A DNA stretch of 64,000 bases from Levilactobacillus acidifarinae DSM 19394 = JCM 15949 (GCF_001434835.1 NZ_AZDV01000005.1:391178-455177); one strand, 5' to 3'. Positions 8,652 to 17,886 are shown, counted from the stretch's first letter. Notes: generated by a model from the letters alone, not told the origin. A program made the numbers and translations.

Positions 8652-8969
8652 ATGAAAAAATGGGGAACGCGGCTAGGCTTGTTATTGCTAGCCATTGTAG
8701 CGGCGTACGTGTTATGTACACCGGAGGGGAGTATTCGTTTGACGTTACTTTACCGGTTTCGGGGAAGTCAGCCCGTGCGAACGGCGCTCCACGCTAAAAT
8801 TTGGCGTAAAGCGGTCACTAAACCCGGCTTATTGGTGGCAAAGTATAAGTATCGTTCCAACGATTTGTACAATGCGCGGCGGCCGGAATTTGTGGCTCAC
8901 TACCGGGTTCACCGCTACGGGATGATTTACGTCAGTCGTGCGTTAAGCAACAATCCTAAGGCCCGCTAA
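8652..8969 (+). CDS. small membrane-anchored hypothetical protein
   Basis: A 105-residue protein that I do not recognise. Lysines and an arginine are followed by one hydrophobic helix (about residues 9-22), which looks like an uncleaved signal anchor, then a strongly basic soluble tail (RFRGSQPVRTALHAKIWRK, then YRVHRYGMIYVS), probably outside the membrane. An excellent ribosome binding site (GAGGAGG) precedes the ATG by 8 bases, which supports translation. The basic tail could bind anionic polymers or phospholipid, but that is inference. It stands alone, 80 bases before the UvrA-like gene. Confidence 0.6.
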   Translation: MKKWGTRLGLLLLAIVAAYVLCTPEGSIRLTLLYRFRGSQPVRTALHAKIWRKAVTKPGLLVAKYKYRSNDLYNARRPEFVAHYRVHRYGMIYVSRALSNNPKAR

Positions 8970-9049
8970 GTCGTCAACAGGACAATCTATTTTAGCCCGT
9001 GCTACACTGAATTGGTAATGTTTTTCGGGAGCACGGAGAGGAGATTGTC

Positions 9050-11317
9050 ATGGTAACTCAAGAATTTGAACGCGGATTTATCGACGTCCAGGACGCCACG
9101 CAGAATAATTTACAACACGTGAATTTACGGATTCCGAAGTACCGCACGACGGTATTCGTGGGACTATCGGGATCGGGGAAGTCGTCGCTCGTGTTCGACA
9201 CGATTGCGGCGGCTTCGCGGCGAGAACTCAACGAAACGTTTCCGAGTTTTACGCAACAATACCTACCTAAATACGGCCAACCGCACGTTGCGAACATCGA
9301 CCACTTACCCGTGGCGATTGTGATTGCACAACAGCGGTTAGGCAAAAATGCCCGGTCGACGCTTGCCACGTACACCGGGATTTATTCGTTGCTACGATTA
9401 TTATTTTCCCGGATCGGTCAGCCGTTTATCGGGTACTCCGATACCTTTTCGTTCAACCTGCCACAGGGAATGTGCCCGGCCTGTCAGGGCCTGGGCTACG
9501 TCGACGATATTGATGAAAGTCAATTGATTGATCCCGACAAGTCCCTGAACCAAGGAGCAATTACCTTTGTCAGTTTTGCCCCAGACACCTGGCGTTGGCG
9601 GCGATACGCAACGAGTGGCTTGTTTGACGATGACAAGCCGATTAAGGATTACACGCCAGCGGAATACGAATTGCTGATGCACGCACCGCAACAGAAACTC
9701 GCCCATCCCGGTGAGGGGTTTCCGCGTACCGCGCTCTACGAGGGACTGGTGCCGCGGATTCGGCGGTCAATTATTGGTAAACGGGAGGCGGCACACCATC
9801 GGGAGGCCATTGCGGCCATCGTGACGCGCAAGCCGTGCCCGGTCTGTCACGGCACTCGGTTGCGACCAGAGGTGTTGACCAACCACATCAACGGGCAAAA
9901 CATCGCGGAAGTGGCGGCCATGGATTTGAATCACGTGCTGACCTTCTTAAAGGCCATCACCGTGCCGTTAGCGACCGATGTGGTCCGGGAGTTGACCACC
10001 AAGATTCAGTCGTTGGTCGATATTGGGTTGGGGTACCTGACCCTTGATCGCGGCACCAGCTCGTTATCGGGTGGGGAAGCCCAACGCATTAAGATCGCCA
10101 AGTACCTGACCAGTGCGTTGGTCGATATGGTCTACATCTTAGATGAACCCAGTGTGGGCTTACACCCACACGATATTCAGTTGATTAAACAAGCGTTAAC
10201 CCGGTTAAAGGAAAAGGGCAACACGATTCTGGTGGTCGAGCATAACCCGGCCATGTTTTCGCTGGCCGATTATGTCGTGGAGATGGGACCGCAGGCCGGT
10301 CAGGGCGGGGGTCGGGTGACCTTTACCGGCACCTACCCGGAATTACTGGCGTCGGACACGTTGACCGGAAAATGGTTGCGGCGACCACACACCTGGGGCC
10401 CGGAACGACCGGCTAAGGGGCACCTAGTCCTGAACCACGTCACGGAGAATAACTTACGGGACGTTTCCGTGAAGATCCCGTTGGGTGTGATGAGCGTTAT
10501 TTCGGGAGTGGCTGGATCTGGTAAGAGTTCATTGGTGACTGCCATTAAGCAGCAGTTAACGACCGATTACATTGATCTGGCCCAAACACCAGTGGGGATT
10601 AATATTCGCTCGACGCCGGCCACCTATCTGGGCATCTTAGATGATGTGCGGCAATTGTTTGGCAAGGCTAACGGCGTTGCGGCCGGTTGGTTTAGTTATA
10701 ATGGCAAGGGGGCTTGTCCGCGGTGTAAGGGTAAGGGCGTGACCATCACCAACATGGCCTTTATGGATCCGGTGGTGCAGGTCTGCGAACGCTGCCACGG
10801 GCAACGCTATAGCCCAGAGGCCCTACAGTATCATTATCATGGCAAAACGATTGCCGAGGTACTCCAACTTTCGGTGACGGCGGCGAGTGCCTTCTTTGCT
10901 GACACCCCCAAGGTGGCCACGAAGCTAGCCAACTTGGACCGCGTGGGGTTAGGTTATCTGACGTTGATCCAACCGTTGACCACCCTGTCCGGTGGGAAAC
11001 TGCAACGGCTAAAATTAGCGGTTGAATTAGGCAAACAGGGAACGGTTTATCTGTTGGACGAACCCACGGCCGGGTTACATTTACAGGATACCGAACGCTT
11101 GCTCAAGTTATTTAACGAGCTAGTGGCGGCCGGCAACTCGCTGATTATCATCGAACACAATTTGGCGGTGATCAGTCAGGCCGACTGGTTGATCGACGTG
11201 GGGCCCGACGCCGGGCGTTACGGTGGTCAGATCCAGTATAGCGGCGTGCCGCGTCAAGCGGTGACCGTTCCGACCTCGCGCACCGGGGTCGCGTTAAACC
11301 AGTGGATTTCAGAGTAA
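9050..11317 (+). CDS. UvrA-like ABC ATPase (excinuclease subunit A paralogue)
   Basis: Soluble double ABC ATPase of the UvrA superfamily. Half one has Walker A GLSGSGKSS (about residue 40), zinc cysteines CPACQG (141) and CPVCHG (262), signature LSGGEAQR (340) and Walker B ILDEPSVGLH (362). Half two has Walker A GVAGSGKSS (487), CPRCKG/CERCHG (555-578), signature LSGGKLQR (645) and LLDEPTAGLH (667). At 755 residues it is about 190 shorter than canonical UvrA. The first half lacks room for the full UvrB-binding insertion, as in UvrA2 and antibiotic-resistance paralogues. It probably does not replace housekeeping UvrA. Ends at a bidirectional terminator shared with the nitroreductase gene. Confidence 0.85.
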   Translation: MVTQEFERGFIDVQDATQNNLQHVNLRIPKYRTTVFVGLSGSGKSSLVFDTIAAASRRELNETFPSFTQQYLPKYGQPHVANIDHLPVAIVIAQQRLGKNARSTLATYTGIYSLLRLLFSRIGQPFIGYSDTFSFNLPQGMCPACQGLGYVDDIDESQLIDPDKSLNQGAITFVSFAPDTWRWRRYATSGLFDDDKPIKDYTPAEYELLMHAPQQKLAHPGEGFPRTALYEGLVPRIRRSIIGKREAAHHREAIAAIVTRKPCPVCHGTRLRPEVLTNHINGQNIAEVAAMDLNHVLTFLKAITVPLATDVVRELTTKIQSLVDIGLGYLTLDRGTSSLSGGEAQRIKIAKYLTSALVDMVYILDEPSVGLHPHDIQLIKQALTRLKEKGNTILVVEHNPAMFSLADYVVEMGPQAGQGGGRVTFTGTYPELLASDTLTGKWLRRPHTWGPERPAKGHLVLNHVTENNLRDVSVKIPLGVMSVISGVAGSGKSSLVTAIKQQLTTDYIDLAQTPVGINIRSTPATYLGILDDVRQLFGKANGVAAGWFSYNGKGACPRCKGKGVTITNMAFMDPVVQVCERCHGQRYSPEALQYHYHGKTIAEVLQLSVTAASAFFADTPKVATKLANLDRVGLGYLTLIQPLTTLSGGKLQRLKLAVELGKQGTVYLLDEPTAGLHLQDTERLLKLFNELVAAGNSLIIIEHNLAVISQADWLIDVGPDAGRYGGQIQYSGVPRQAVTVPTSRTGVALNQWISE

Positions 11318-11318
11318 G

Positions 11319-11367
11319 TTAAAACGTGAGACCACATGCCGTTAGGGGCTGTGGGCCTCACGTTTTT
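11319..11367. terminator. Bidirectional terminator
   Basis: AAAACGTGAG plus CCACA pairs with TGTGG plus CTCACGTTTT around a small bulge. T runs exist on both strands, so it serves the UvrA-like gene (+) and the nitroreductase gene (-). It touches the latter's stop codon. Confidence 0.8.
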
Positions 11368-12011
11368 TAGTCTTTAATGGTTAAAATTTGGTGGGTGTCG
11401 GTGCGACCGGCGGGGTAATCGTTAAGCCGATCGGCCTGCCGGTGGCCTAGGGCGATGCCCATGACCAATAATTGGTCGGCCGGGAGTTCGGTGAACTGAC
11501 GGACAATGTCAGGATACTTCACCAGCTCGTAGGCCGGCATTGAGTCTACGCCGTAGTCGGCGGCCGCTAACATTAGTGTCTGACCAAAAGCGCCCAGATC
11601 GTAAACGGACCAAACCGGTGAGCCCTGGGGAATGGTCAGATAGACCAGGACGGGCGCGTTAAATAAAGTGGCTTGGCTGGCGTCCAAGTGGTCGGCCTGC
11701 GCGCCCAAAAAGTGGTGAATCCCGGTTGACCACTCCTGGGTATTATGCCGGGAAGCGGCTGGCCAGACGGGATTAGTGGGGGCTAGTTCGGCGTTCCCCG
11801 TGACGCCAGCTTGGGCCCGTTTTTGATGAGCGGCTTTGATTCGGACCAAGGTGTCCCCGGTGGCAATGGTCACCCGCCATGGTTGCGAATCCCCCCAGGA
11901 CGGGGCTTGTTGAGCCGCCGCCACGATGGAGTGCAAGGTGTTAACGCTGATGGGATCGGCGTTAAAGTGGCGGATTGCCCGCCGATGTTGTAAAACTTTA
12001 GCAAATTCCAT
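11367..12011 (-). CDS. nitroreductase family protein
   Basis: FMN-dependent NAD(P)H oxidoreductase of the nitroreductase fold. Family features are the N-terminus FAKVLQHRRAIRHFNADPIS with the FMN-phosphate-binding RR.IR.F motif, AQQAPSWGDSQPWRV, and DLGAFGQTLMLAAADYGVDSMP near the second FMN contact. The length of 214 residues is typical. Likely substrates are nitroaromatics, quinones or flavins; the sequence does not decide. A ribosome binding site (GAGGAG) precedes the ATG at 12011. It is a single gene that converges on the UvrA-like ATPase gene. Confidence 0.88.
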   Translation of the reverse strand: MEFAKVLQHRRAIRHFNADPISVNTLHSIVAAAQQAPSWGDSQPWRVTIATGDTLVRIKAAHQKRAQAGVTGNAELAPTNPVWPAASRHNTQEWSTGIHHFLGAQADHLDASQATLFNAPVLVYLTIPQGSPVWSVYDLGAFGQTLMLAAADYGVDSMPAYELVKYPDIVRQFTELPADQLLVMGIALGHRQADRLNDYPAGRTDTHQILTIKD

Positions 12012-12118
12012 GTTTAAGTCTCCTCCTCAATGATTCTGACTATTAAACAGTTTATAGTTTACGAGTCGGGTCGACTGAATGCAATAACTTTGTGTAACCA
12101 TCACTTAAAAATAATAAG

Positions 12119-12130
12119 AAACGTATGTTC
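12119..12130 (+). promoter_or_regulatory. Possible LexA (SOS) box
   Basis: AAAC-GTAT-GTTC differs at one base from the Firmicutes LexA core GAAC-N4-GTTC. It overlaps the -35 region of a plausible promoter (TTCTTT, 17 bases, TATGCT with TG extension) for the gene at 12189. Weak evidence from a single site. Confidence 0.25.
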
Positions 12131-12188
12131 TTTTTGCGGTTGAACTATGCTATGCTTAGAACATTCTGCCACGAAAGGACGTTATCGG

Positions 12189-13721
12189 ATGGCCCCCACA
12201 ATTTTGACCCCCGCTGAAAACCGCTTCTTACAATTAAGTTATCCCGCGCTATCGTTGCCGGAGTTGACGCGCTTGATGCCACGGCTTCGAGAGCATCCGA
12301 CCGTTAAAACGACCAGTGATTTTTTGACGCGGGGCGCCAAGCAGGACCTAACGGCTAACCGGATAGAGTGGTTAGTGGCGGCCAGTGCCGCCTGGAAATT
12401 GCTGGCCCGCTTACCATATAAGATTAATACCAGTGAGCAACGGCGGGATTGGCGGCACTGTGCGTTGTGCCACTTACCAGTGCGTTACGAATATCACGTC
12501 GTTTTGCGCTTGAACGGTCGTGAGATTGTGGTGGGGTCCGAGTGTGTTAAAAAGTTCATGAGTGACGAAATGCAGTACCTCATGACGATTACCACCGAAA
12601 ATAATTTTCACGCGGTGGCCCAGTACGACACGTTAACGGCGAAGTATCCGCAGGTTCCGGATATCTTGTGGACGAAGGACGCCCTGCCCCATTTATCACA
12701 GCCGCAACGTCACGAGCAAACCCGGGTCCGGCGGGGAACGCAGGCGACCGTAACGGGGTATTTGAAACGACGCACGACGGTCTTACCAGAGCCCCAATTA
12801 GCGCCGGATTTACAAGCCTATACGCGGTTACAAAAGCTAGATCGTGCGGCGCAACAAAGGCAGCTTGCTCGGCAACAAACCCAGGTCGCTCAAACCCAAC
12901 GGGCTACCGAACAGGCACAACAGCGGGCTTGGCAGGTGGCAACTCAAACTAAGGAAACGGCGCAATTGCAATTGCGGCAGTCGACCGAGTACCAGCGGTG
13001 GTTGGCGCAGGTGGCGGCGTTAATGGTGGAGCGCTTAACGTTGAGGGAGTTTAAAACGCAGCTGGCAACCCTTGACGTCCCCCAAGCCGTGACCCGCTTG
13101 GTTAACGCCTATCAGTTAGGGGTAATGGCGACTGAGTTTACGCGTCAGGGTCAAATTAAGGCCCAACGTTTACAGATTGTTCCACGTGATTTGGTGGCGG
13201 ATCTGGATCAACGAACGCGCGCGTTGGCGGTCCAGCGGCAACGGGACTGGAACGATGACGTCTTCAACGCAACGTTAGGAAGTGACTTAACGCCGGTCCA
13301 ACGGGTGAGCCGGTTGACAGCATTACAGCACATCTGGGAAGGACGGCAGATTCCGGCAGCAATTTACGAAGAATTGGCGCACTTTAAAGCGACCGTGACG
13401 CGCCCTGTCAGTGTGCCAGTTGATTGGCCGGAACCGTTACGCCGGGCCTTTCAACAACGCTTGGCGCGACAACCCGCAGATCAGTGGGTGCCCGCCAAGA
13501 AGAATCACGTGACCCCACAACAACTCCGACAATTGGGACGGCAGTCGGCGGATTGGCCAACCATCAAGACGGCTTTTCAACGGTTGTACGCGTTACCCGC
13601 TCCTGAAGAGGCCGTCACGTTGTCGGCGTTAGAACAGTATTATTTACGCCAACGGGATCGCCGCCGTCAGCAAGCCACGCAAACGCAACGGTTATTACAA
13701 TCGTTATTAGAAGAAAAATGA
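12189..13721 (+). CDS. hypothetical protein with zinc-finger-like motif and Gln-rich coiled coil
   Basis: A 510-residue soluble protein of unknown function. About residues 90-120 hold a candidate metal site: CALCH (Cys91, Cys94) followed by NGREIVVGSECVKKF (Cys119), a treble-clef-like arrangement. Residues 190-275 are very rich in Gln, Arg and Ala (RAAQQRQLARQQTQVAQTQR) and should form a long coiled coil. The rest is helical and basic, which suggests nucleic-acid or cytoskeletal contact, but this is inference. I chose the ATG at 12189 because GAAAGGA precedes it by 10 bases; an upstream in-frame ATG at 12147 lies in the promoter region. Terminator at 13726. Confidence 0.7.
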   Translation: MAPTILTPAENRFLQLSYPALSLPELTRLMPRLREHPTVKTTSDFLTRGAKQDLTANRIEWLVAASAAWKLLARLPYKINTSEQRRDWRHCALCHLPVRYEYHVVLRLNGREIVVGSECVKKFMSDEMQYLMTITTENNFHAVAQYDTLTAKYPQVPDILWTKDALPHLSQPQRHEQTRVRRGTQATVTGYLKRRTTVLPEPQLAPDLQAYTRLQKLDRAAQQRQLARQQTQVAQTQRATEQAQQRAWQVATQTKETAQLQLRQSTEYQRWLAQVAALMVERLTLREFKTQLATLDVPQAVTRLVNAYQLGVMATEFTRQGQIKAQRLQIVPRDLVADLDQRTRALAVQRQRDWNDDVFNATLGSDLTPVQRVSRLTALQHIWEGRQIPAAIYEELAHFKATVTRPVSVPVDWPEPLRRAFQQRLARQPADQWVPAKKNHVTPQQLRQLGRQSADWPTIKTAFQRLYALPAPEEAVTLSALEQYYLRQRDRRRQQATQTQRLLQSLLEEK

Positions 13722-13725
13722 GGTT

Positions 13726-13754
13726 AGCCGCGTTGATTACGACGCGGCTTTTTT
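13726..13754 (+). terminator. Terminator
   Basis: AGCCGCGT/ACGCGGCT stem with an 8-base loop and TTTTT. Confidence 0.85.
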
Positions 13755-13936
13755 GCGGCAATCCGGCAGTCGTGAGGGAGTTAAAACCGTGTAATATCAA
13801 AATAGTTGTGGGGACGTAAAGATTTGGTTGAGGACCTGTACAGACTCCGTAAAGTGCCCCAAATTAACGGCTAAAGCGGGTACACTAGTTTCAGGTTAGC
13901 GCGATAACCAAACGGAGTAGGGAGGAATTTGATACT

Positions 13937-15679
13937 ATGATGATGCGTAAGAAACAACGGTTCGGTGCGGCATTAGCCACGGTACTGGTGTTGTTACCAA
14001 TGATGACCCCGGTGGCTCAGGCCAAAGCAATCAATCCAGCCGACCAATTAATTGCCCCACACGAGGCTAGTTATGGCTTCTACGTGGATAGCTATAAAGC
14101 CAATACCAAGAAGAACACGACCCCTAGCACGAATCCGGCTTACGGGTTACTGAACAACTTCTCTAAGTATTGGTCACCTACTAAGGGACAATTGGATCCC
14201 GCTTTTCTGAACGAAAACACGGCGATTGCGGCCAAGATTACCCAGAATCGGACTAGCGCCGAGGTCACCCGGTCATTCTTGACGGACCGGCGCTCGTTGT
14301 CCTACAGCATAATTTCTGGCTTGGGCCCGTTCGCTAACGCGTTCATCAAGAATGCCAATGCACAGACCGACTACACGACCGTTCCCACGGAACCCCAACC
14401 AGCCACGACCCCTTATTCGAAGGTTAAGTGGGCCGACCCAACTTCCAAGTTAGGGGACATGGTTAAGCTAGTGGAACTCACACGGGGCTCTTACGGCAGT
14501 ACCGGGGTACCGAAAAATACCTTCAAGTACAAGCGGCCATATAAGCTGAGTAAGGACGTCTTACCCAACCCTTACCTAGTTAACGTGATGGCGGCCTCCC
14601 CGAAGGATGGTGACTTCGACTTCCCAAGTGGTCACACGACGGCCGGATTTGAAACCGGGGAAATGTTAGCTTACGCCTTCCCAGAACGATTCCAAGAACT
14701 GGTTACTCGTTCGTCGGAAATGGGCTATGACCGAATCTTAGCCGGACGGCACTCTCCATTAGCCGTCATGGGTGGTCGGATGTTTGGGACGGCGGTGACG
14801 GCCAGTGTGCTGAACGATCCCGCTAACCAAGAAACGATGAAGAAGGCGTATCAAGAAGCCCATTCTAACTTGTTACAAAGTAGTCCGTTGGTTAACGCGC
14901 AAGACGACTATAGTAATTACCAAGAAAACCAAAAGAATTACCGTTACCGCATGACTTACGGGTTACCACAAGACGGCGATCCCAACCAAGCCATGCGCGT
15001 CCCTAAGGGCGCCGAAGTGCTCTTAGCAACGCGGTTACCTTATCTAAGCGCCAACCAACGGCGGGCCGTTTTAGCAACGACGGGGCTGTCTTCTGGGTAC
15101 CATCTGTTGGACGATGCCGAAGGGTGGGGGCGTTTAGACCTCTTCTCCGCTGCTAACGGTTACGGTCAACTTTGGGACACCACCAAGGTGAACATGGACG
15201 CCGATAAGGGGAGCTTTAACGCGCACGATACTTGGCGCAACAACATCGGCGGGACGGGCCAACTGGTCAAGCAAGGTTCCGGTGACCTTTCCCTGAACGG
15301 CAACAACACCTTCAAGGGTGGAATTCAAGTTACGAAGGGTCAATTAGACCTGAACTCGACGAACGCTGCGGGTCAAGGGGACGTTACCGTTAAGGGCGGG
15401 ACTTTGACCACCAACACGGCCGCTAAGTTGCAAAAGGGTTACCAACAAAGTAAGCGCGGGACGTTGGCTTTGACGGTGACGAAGGCCACGGCCATGAAGA
15501 TTCACGGCCAAGCTAAGTTAGCGGGAACGCTGACCGTGACCAACGCTAAGAGCTTGAAGTCCCACCAAGTGCTCTTGAAGTTTGGGAGCGTTAAAGGGAA
15601 GTTCGCTCACGTGAAGGGCTTGCCACAAGGCTGGCACGTGAAGTACCACACCCACAGTTTAGAGTTAGTCCGGGGCTAA
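13937..15679 (+). CDS. secreted PAP2-type acid phosphatase with autotransporter-like beta repeat
   Basis: Exported phosphatase with a signal peptide (MMMRKKQRF, a hydrophobic core, cut near VAQAKA, about residue 30). The vanadium-haloperoxidase/PAP2 active site is complete: KYKRPY (about residue 197), FPSGHTTAGFE (228) and ILAGRHSPLAVMGG (270). Residues 438-490 match the autotransporter-associated beta-strand repeat, for example GTGQLVKQGSGDLSLNG then NTFKGGIQVTKGQLDLN. That repeat was first described in Gram-negative autotransporters. No LPXTG anchor or transmembrane tail is visible, so surface attachment, if any, is non-covalent. Likely substrates are organic phosphomonoesters. GGAGG precedes the ATG by about 11 bases. 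Confidence 0.85.
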   Translation: MMMRKKQRFGAALATVLVLLPMMTPVAQAKAINPADQLIAPHEASYGFYVDSYKANTKKNTTPSTNPAYGLLNNFSKYWSPTKGQLDPAFLNENTAIAAKITQNRTSAEVTRSFLTDRRSLSYSIISGLGPFANAFIKNANAQTDYTTVPTEPQPATTPYSKVKWADPTSKLGDMVKLVELTRGSYGSTGVPKNTFKYKRPYKLSKDVLPNPYLVNVMAASPKDGDFDFPSGHTTAGFETGEMLAYAFPERFQELVTRSSEMGYDRILAGRHSPLAVMGGRMFGTAVTASVLNDPANQETMKKAYQEAHSNLLQSSPLVNAQDDYSNYQENQKNYRYRMTYGLPQDGDPNQAMRVPKGAEVLLATRLPYLSANQRRAVLATTGLSSGYHLLDDAEGWGRLDLFSAANGYGQLWDTTKVNMDADKGSFNAHDTWRNNIGGTGQLVKQGSGDLSLNGNNTFKGGIQVTKGQLDLNSTNAAGQGDVTVKGGTLTTNTAAKLQKGYQQSKRGTLALTVTKATAMKIHGQAKLAGTLTVTNAKSLKSHQVLLKFGSVKGKFAHVKGLPQGWHVKYHTHSLELVRG

Positions 15680-15702
15680 GCCCAAGGTTACTAAGCGTTA
15701 TT

Positions 15703-15750
15703 AAAAAGCGTTCCGCCAACGACCGGTGAGTCGGTGGCGGAACGCTTTTT
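15703..15750. terminator. Bidirectional terminator
   Basis: Perfect 16-base stem AAAAAGCGTTCCGCCA/TGGCGGAACGCTTTTT with a 16-base loop. Serves the phosphatase gene (+) and the membrane protein gene at 15764 (-). Confidence 0.9.
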
Positions 15751-15763
15751 GGTGGGTGGTGAA

Positions 15764-17095
15764 TTAAGCGCGGTGGGAGCGGAGATTGGCAACGGAAAGG
15801 GCCAACGACGTGAGGACGAGAGGCCAGTTGACCGCCCAAGTGTAGAGAAACCAGTTGGTAGCATCCGTGGGCTTGAAGAAGCTGAGAATTGGGACTTGTC
15901 CCAACCAGCCAACCAGGGCCAACAGACCGAACAGGCAAAGCTGACAAATCAGTCCACCGGCAGTGGAGAAGCGGTATTTATCGATGATGGCCGTATCGTC
16001 GTCCACCACCTGGGACTCGTACAGGTCGTGGTTGATGGTGGGGTTGTCATACCCGATGTATAACGCCATGAGCAATAATCCCAGCAGGTACGGGTATTTC
16101 CAAGGAATCAAGACGAGTAAGTGGCCCAGAATGAGGAGGGCGCCACTGAGACGTTGTTTCCGGGCGGGATCGTGGTGGGCCAACGCGTTGATGATGCCGG
16201 CACCACCTTCGAACCCAATCAGGTAAACCACGAAAATCAGGTACATCCCCAGCTTGCCCCAGTAGAAGTAAGCCATGAAACTACTAAAGAGCAACACGAA
16301 GCTGAGCAGAAATCCCCGGTTCAACAACCGTAGTTTAAATTCCCGTAGTTTGCGCCGATCGGCATAGAGTTCAATCAACGCAATCACCAAGGCCACCAAG
16401 ATAATCCCGAGGGTCAGCCAGGCGGGTAACGCCAGATTAGCTTTCCGTAACGTGGTCAAAACGGCGATGGCGGCAAAGAAGACCACCGATAACCACCAGC
16501 GCCAGAATTGTTTGAGGCCGTGGCGCTGGTTGGGTTGGCCCCGGTAGAAGTCGTGGGTGAACTCGTTGAGGAGTAGCCCACCTGGTAACGCGGCTAAGTT
16601 GAGGACCGCCAATAACGCGAAAGTCAACGAGAAACTGAGTTTAAGCACGAAGTCTAGTTCCAGCAAGACGATGAGACCCAGGAAGACTAACCAGTACACG
16701 CGTTTCATCTTAAATGACGTGGTGTGGGCCAGGTGAAGCTTAACGGTCAAGAAGTACGGCCAGATGGTGGCCGCACTGTACCCCCACAGGATACTCCCGA
16801 AAATCAGCCACCCTAGCGACTGGGTCAGCGCGAAGGGGAGACTCCCCAGGGCCCCGAAGACCAACGTGAGAATCAGGTAGGTGCTCGAACGCAGGTTGAA
16901 GCGCTTGGTGTAGAAGATGCTGGCGGCTCGGGAGATGTAGACGGTCACCAGGGCGATCAGGTAGGTGGTACTCTGTGTTTTCTGGTACTGAAATAAAATC
17001 AAAATGTAGGGCAACATGATCCCGGTGTTGGCTAAAAAGTTTAGGGTCCCCACCGAAAAATCAATGCCCGTTTGTTTGAGGCGTTTCACGGCCAC
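15764..17095 (-). CDS. MFS-like multi-pass membrane protein
   Basis: A 443-residue hydrophobic protein with about 12 predicted membrane spans in two halves separated by a basic cytoplasmic loop (YADRRKLREFKLRLLNRG), the layout of the major facilitator superfamily. No well-known substrate signature is visible. LDFSVGTLNFLANTGIMLPYILILFQYQKT at the start and PTINHDLYESQVVDDDTAIIDKYRF in a loop may be subfamily marks. The conserved acidic loop could be a regulatory contact. It is a single gene transcribed convergently with the phosphatase. Function is unknown; transport is inferred only from topology. Confidence 0.65.
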   Translation of the reverse strand: MAVKRLKQTGIDFSVGTLNFLANTGIMLPYILILFQYQKTQSTTYLIALVTVYISRAASIFYTKRFNLRSSTYLILTLVFGALGSLPFALTQSLGWLIFGSILWGYSAATIWPYFLTVKLHLAHTTSFKMKRVYWLVFLGLIVLLELDFVLKLSFSLTFALLAVLNLAALPGGLLLNEFTHDFYRGQPNQRHGLKQFWRWWLSVVFFAAIAVLTTLRKANLALPAWLTLGIILVALVIALIELYADRRKLREFKLRLLNRGFLLSFVLLFSSFMAYFYWGKLGMYLIFVVYLIGFEGGAGIINALAHHDPARKQRLSGALLILGHLLVLIPWKYPYLLGLLLMALYIGYDNPTINHDLYESQVVDDDTAIIDKYRFSTAGGLICQLCLFGLLALVGWLGQVPILSFFKPTDATNWFLYTWAVNWPLVLTSLALSVANLRSHRA

Positions 17096-17182
17096 AGCCT
17101 CCTTTAGGCAAGTTCAGATATAGCTTAAGTATAGCAAGTCCACTCGCTAAACGCTTAGCGGGGGGCTTATAAATTTTTTCGC

Positions 17183-17219
17183 AAAAAAACACGTCGCTAA
17201 CGAATAAGCGACGTGTTTT
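17183..17219 (-). terminator. Terminator after opuC operon
   Basis: AAAACACGTCGCT/AGCGACGTGTTTT stem. On the minus strand it ends in a run of seven T residues, just after opuCD. Confidence 0.9.
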
Positions 17220-17222
17220 ACC

Positions 17223-17885
17223 CTAAGCCTCCGAGGAAGTTTTAGGCGTTAAGCGTTTTTCAACAAAGGATAGGACCACGTCGGTGATGATGGCCATCAA
17301 CGCGGTGGGTAAGGCCCCAGCGAGGATAATGGCCCCACCGTTCGTGGCGTTAGTCCCCCGGACGATGATGTCACCCAGGCCACCGGACCCAATGAACGAC
17401 CCAATCACGGTGATTCCAATTCCTAAGACCAGGGCGTTGCGAATTCCGGCGATAATCACGGATAATGACAGGGGAATCCGAATCGTGGTCATGATTTGTA
17501 GGCGCGTCATGCCCATTCCCTTCCCGGCATCCAGGACGTCGGCGTCGACGCTCAACATTCCGGTGTAGGTGTTTTTAATGATGGGGAGCAGGGAGTAGAG
17601 GAAGACCGTGGCAATCACGGTGTTTTGGCCTAAACCCAAACCCAGCATTAAGATCGATAACATCGCGAGTGAGGGGATGGTCTGAATCACGTTGGCAATC
17701 CCGATAATGACCGGGGAAAGTCGCCGGTGTTGTGACACCCAGATCCCAATCGGAATCCCCACGATGGCCCCGAAGAGGACCCCGTAGATGGAGACCAGAA
17801 AAGTTTGGTTAAATTGACTGAGCACGTACATCCCGTTATGGGTGAAGTAGTAAATCAGTTGGCTCCAAAGTCCCATGTCTTTCAT
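17223..17885 (-). CDS. opuCD: osmoprotectant ABC transporter permease OpuCD
   Basis: Second permease of a glycine betaine/carnitine/choline-type importer. It has about six membrane spans and the binding-protein-dependent permease motif near DAGKGMGMTRLQIMTTIRIPLSLSVIIAGIR, which contacts the ATPase. N-terminal QLIYYFTHNGMYVLSQFNQTFLVSIYGV is typical of OpuC permeases. It is the last gene of the opuCA-CB-CC-CD operon, one base after opuCC, with AAGGGGGG as its ribosome binding site inside the end of opuCC. 220 residues is the usual length. Terminator at 17183. Confidence 0.9.
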   Translation of the reverse strand: MKDMGLWSQLIYYFTHNGMYVLSQFNQTFLVSIYGVLFGAIVGIPIGIWVSQHRRLSPVIIGIANVIQTIPSLAMLSILMLGLGLGQNTVIATVFLYSLLPIIKNTYTGMLSVDADVLDAGKGMGMTRLQIMTTIRIPLSLSVIIAGIRNALVLGIGITVIGSFIGSGGLGDIIVRGTNATNGGAIILAGALPTALMAIITDVVLSFVEKRLTPKTSSEA

Positions 17886-17886
17886 C

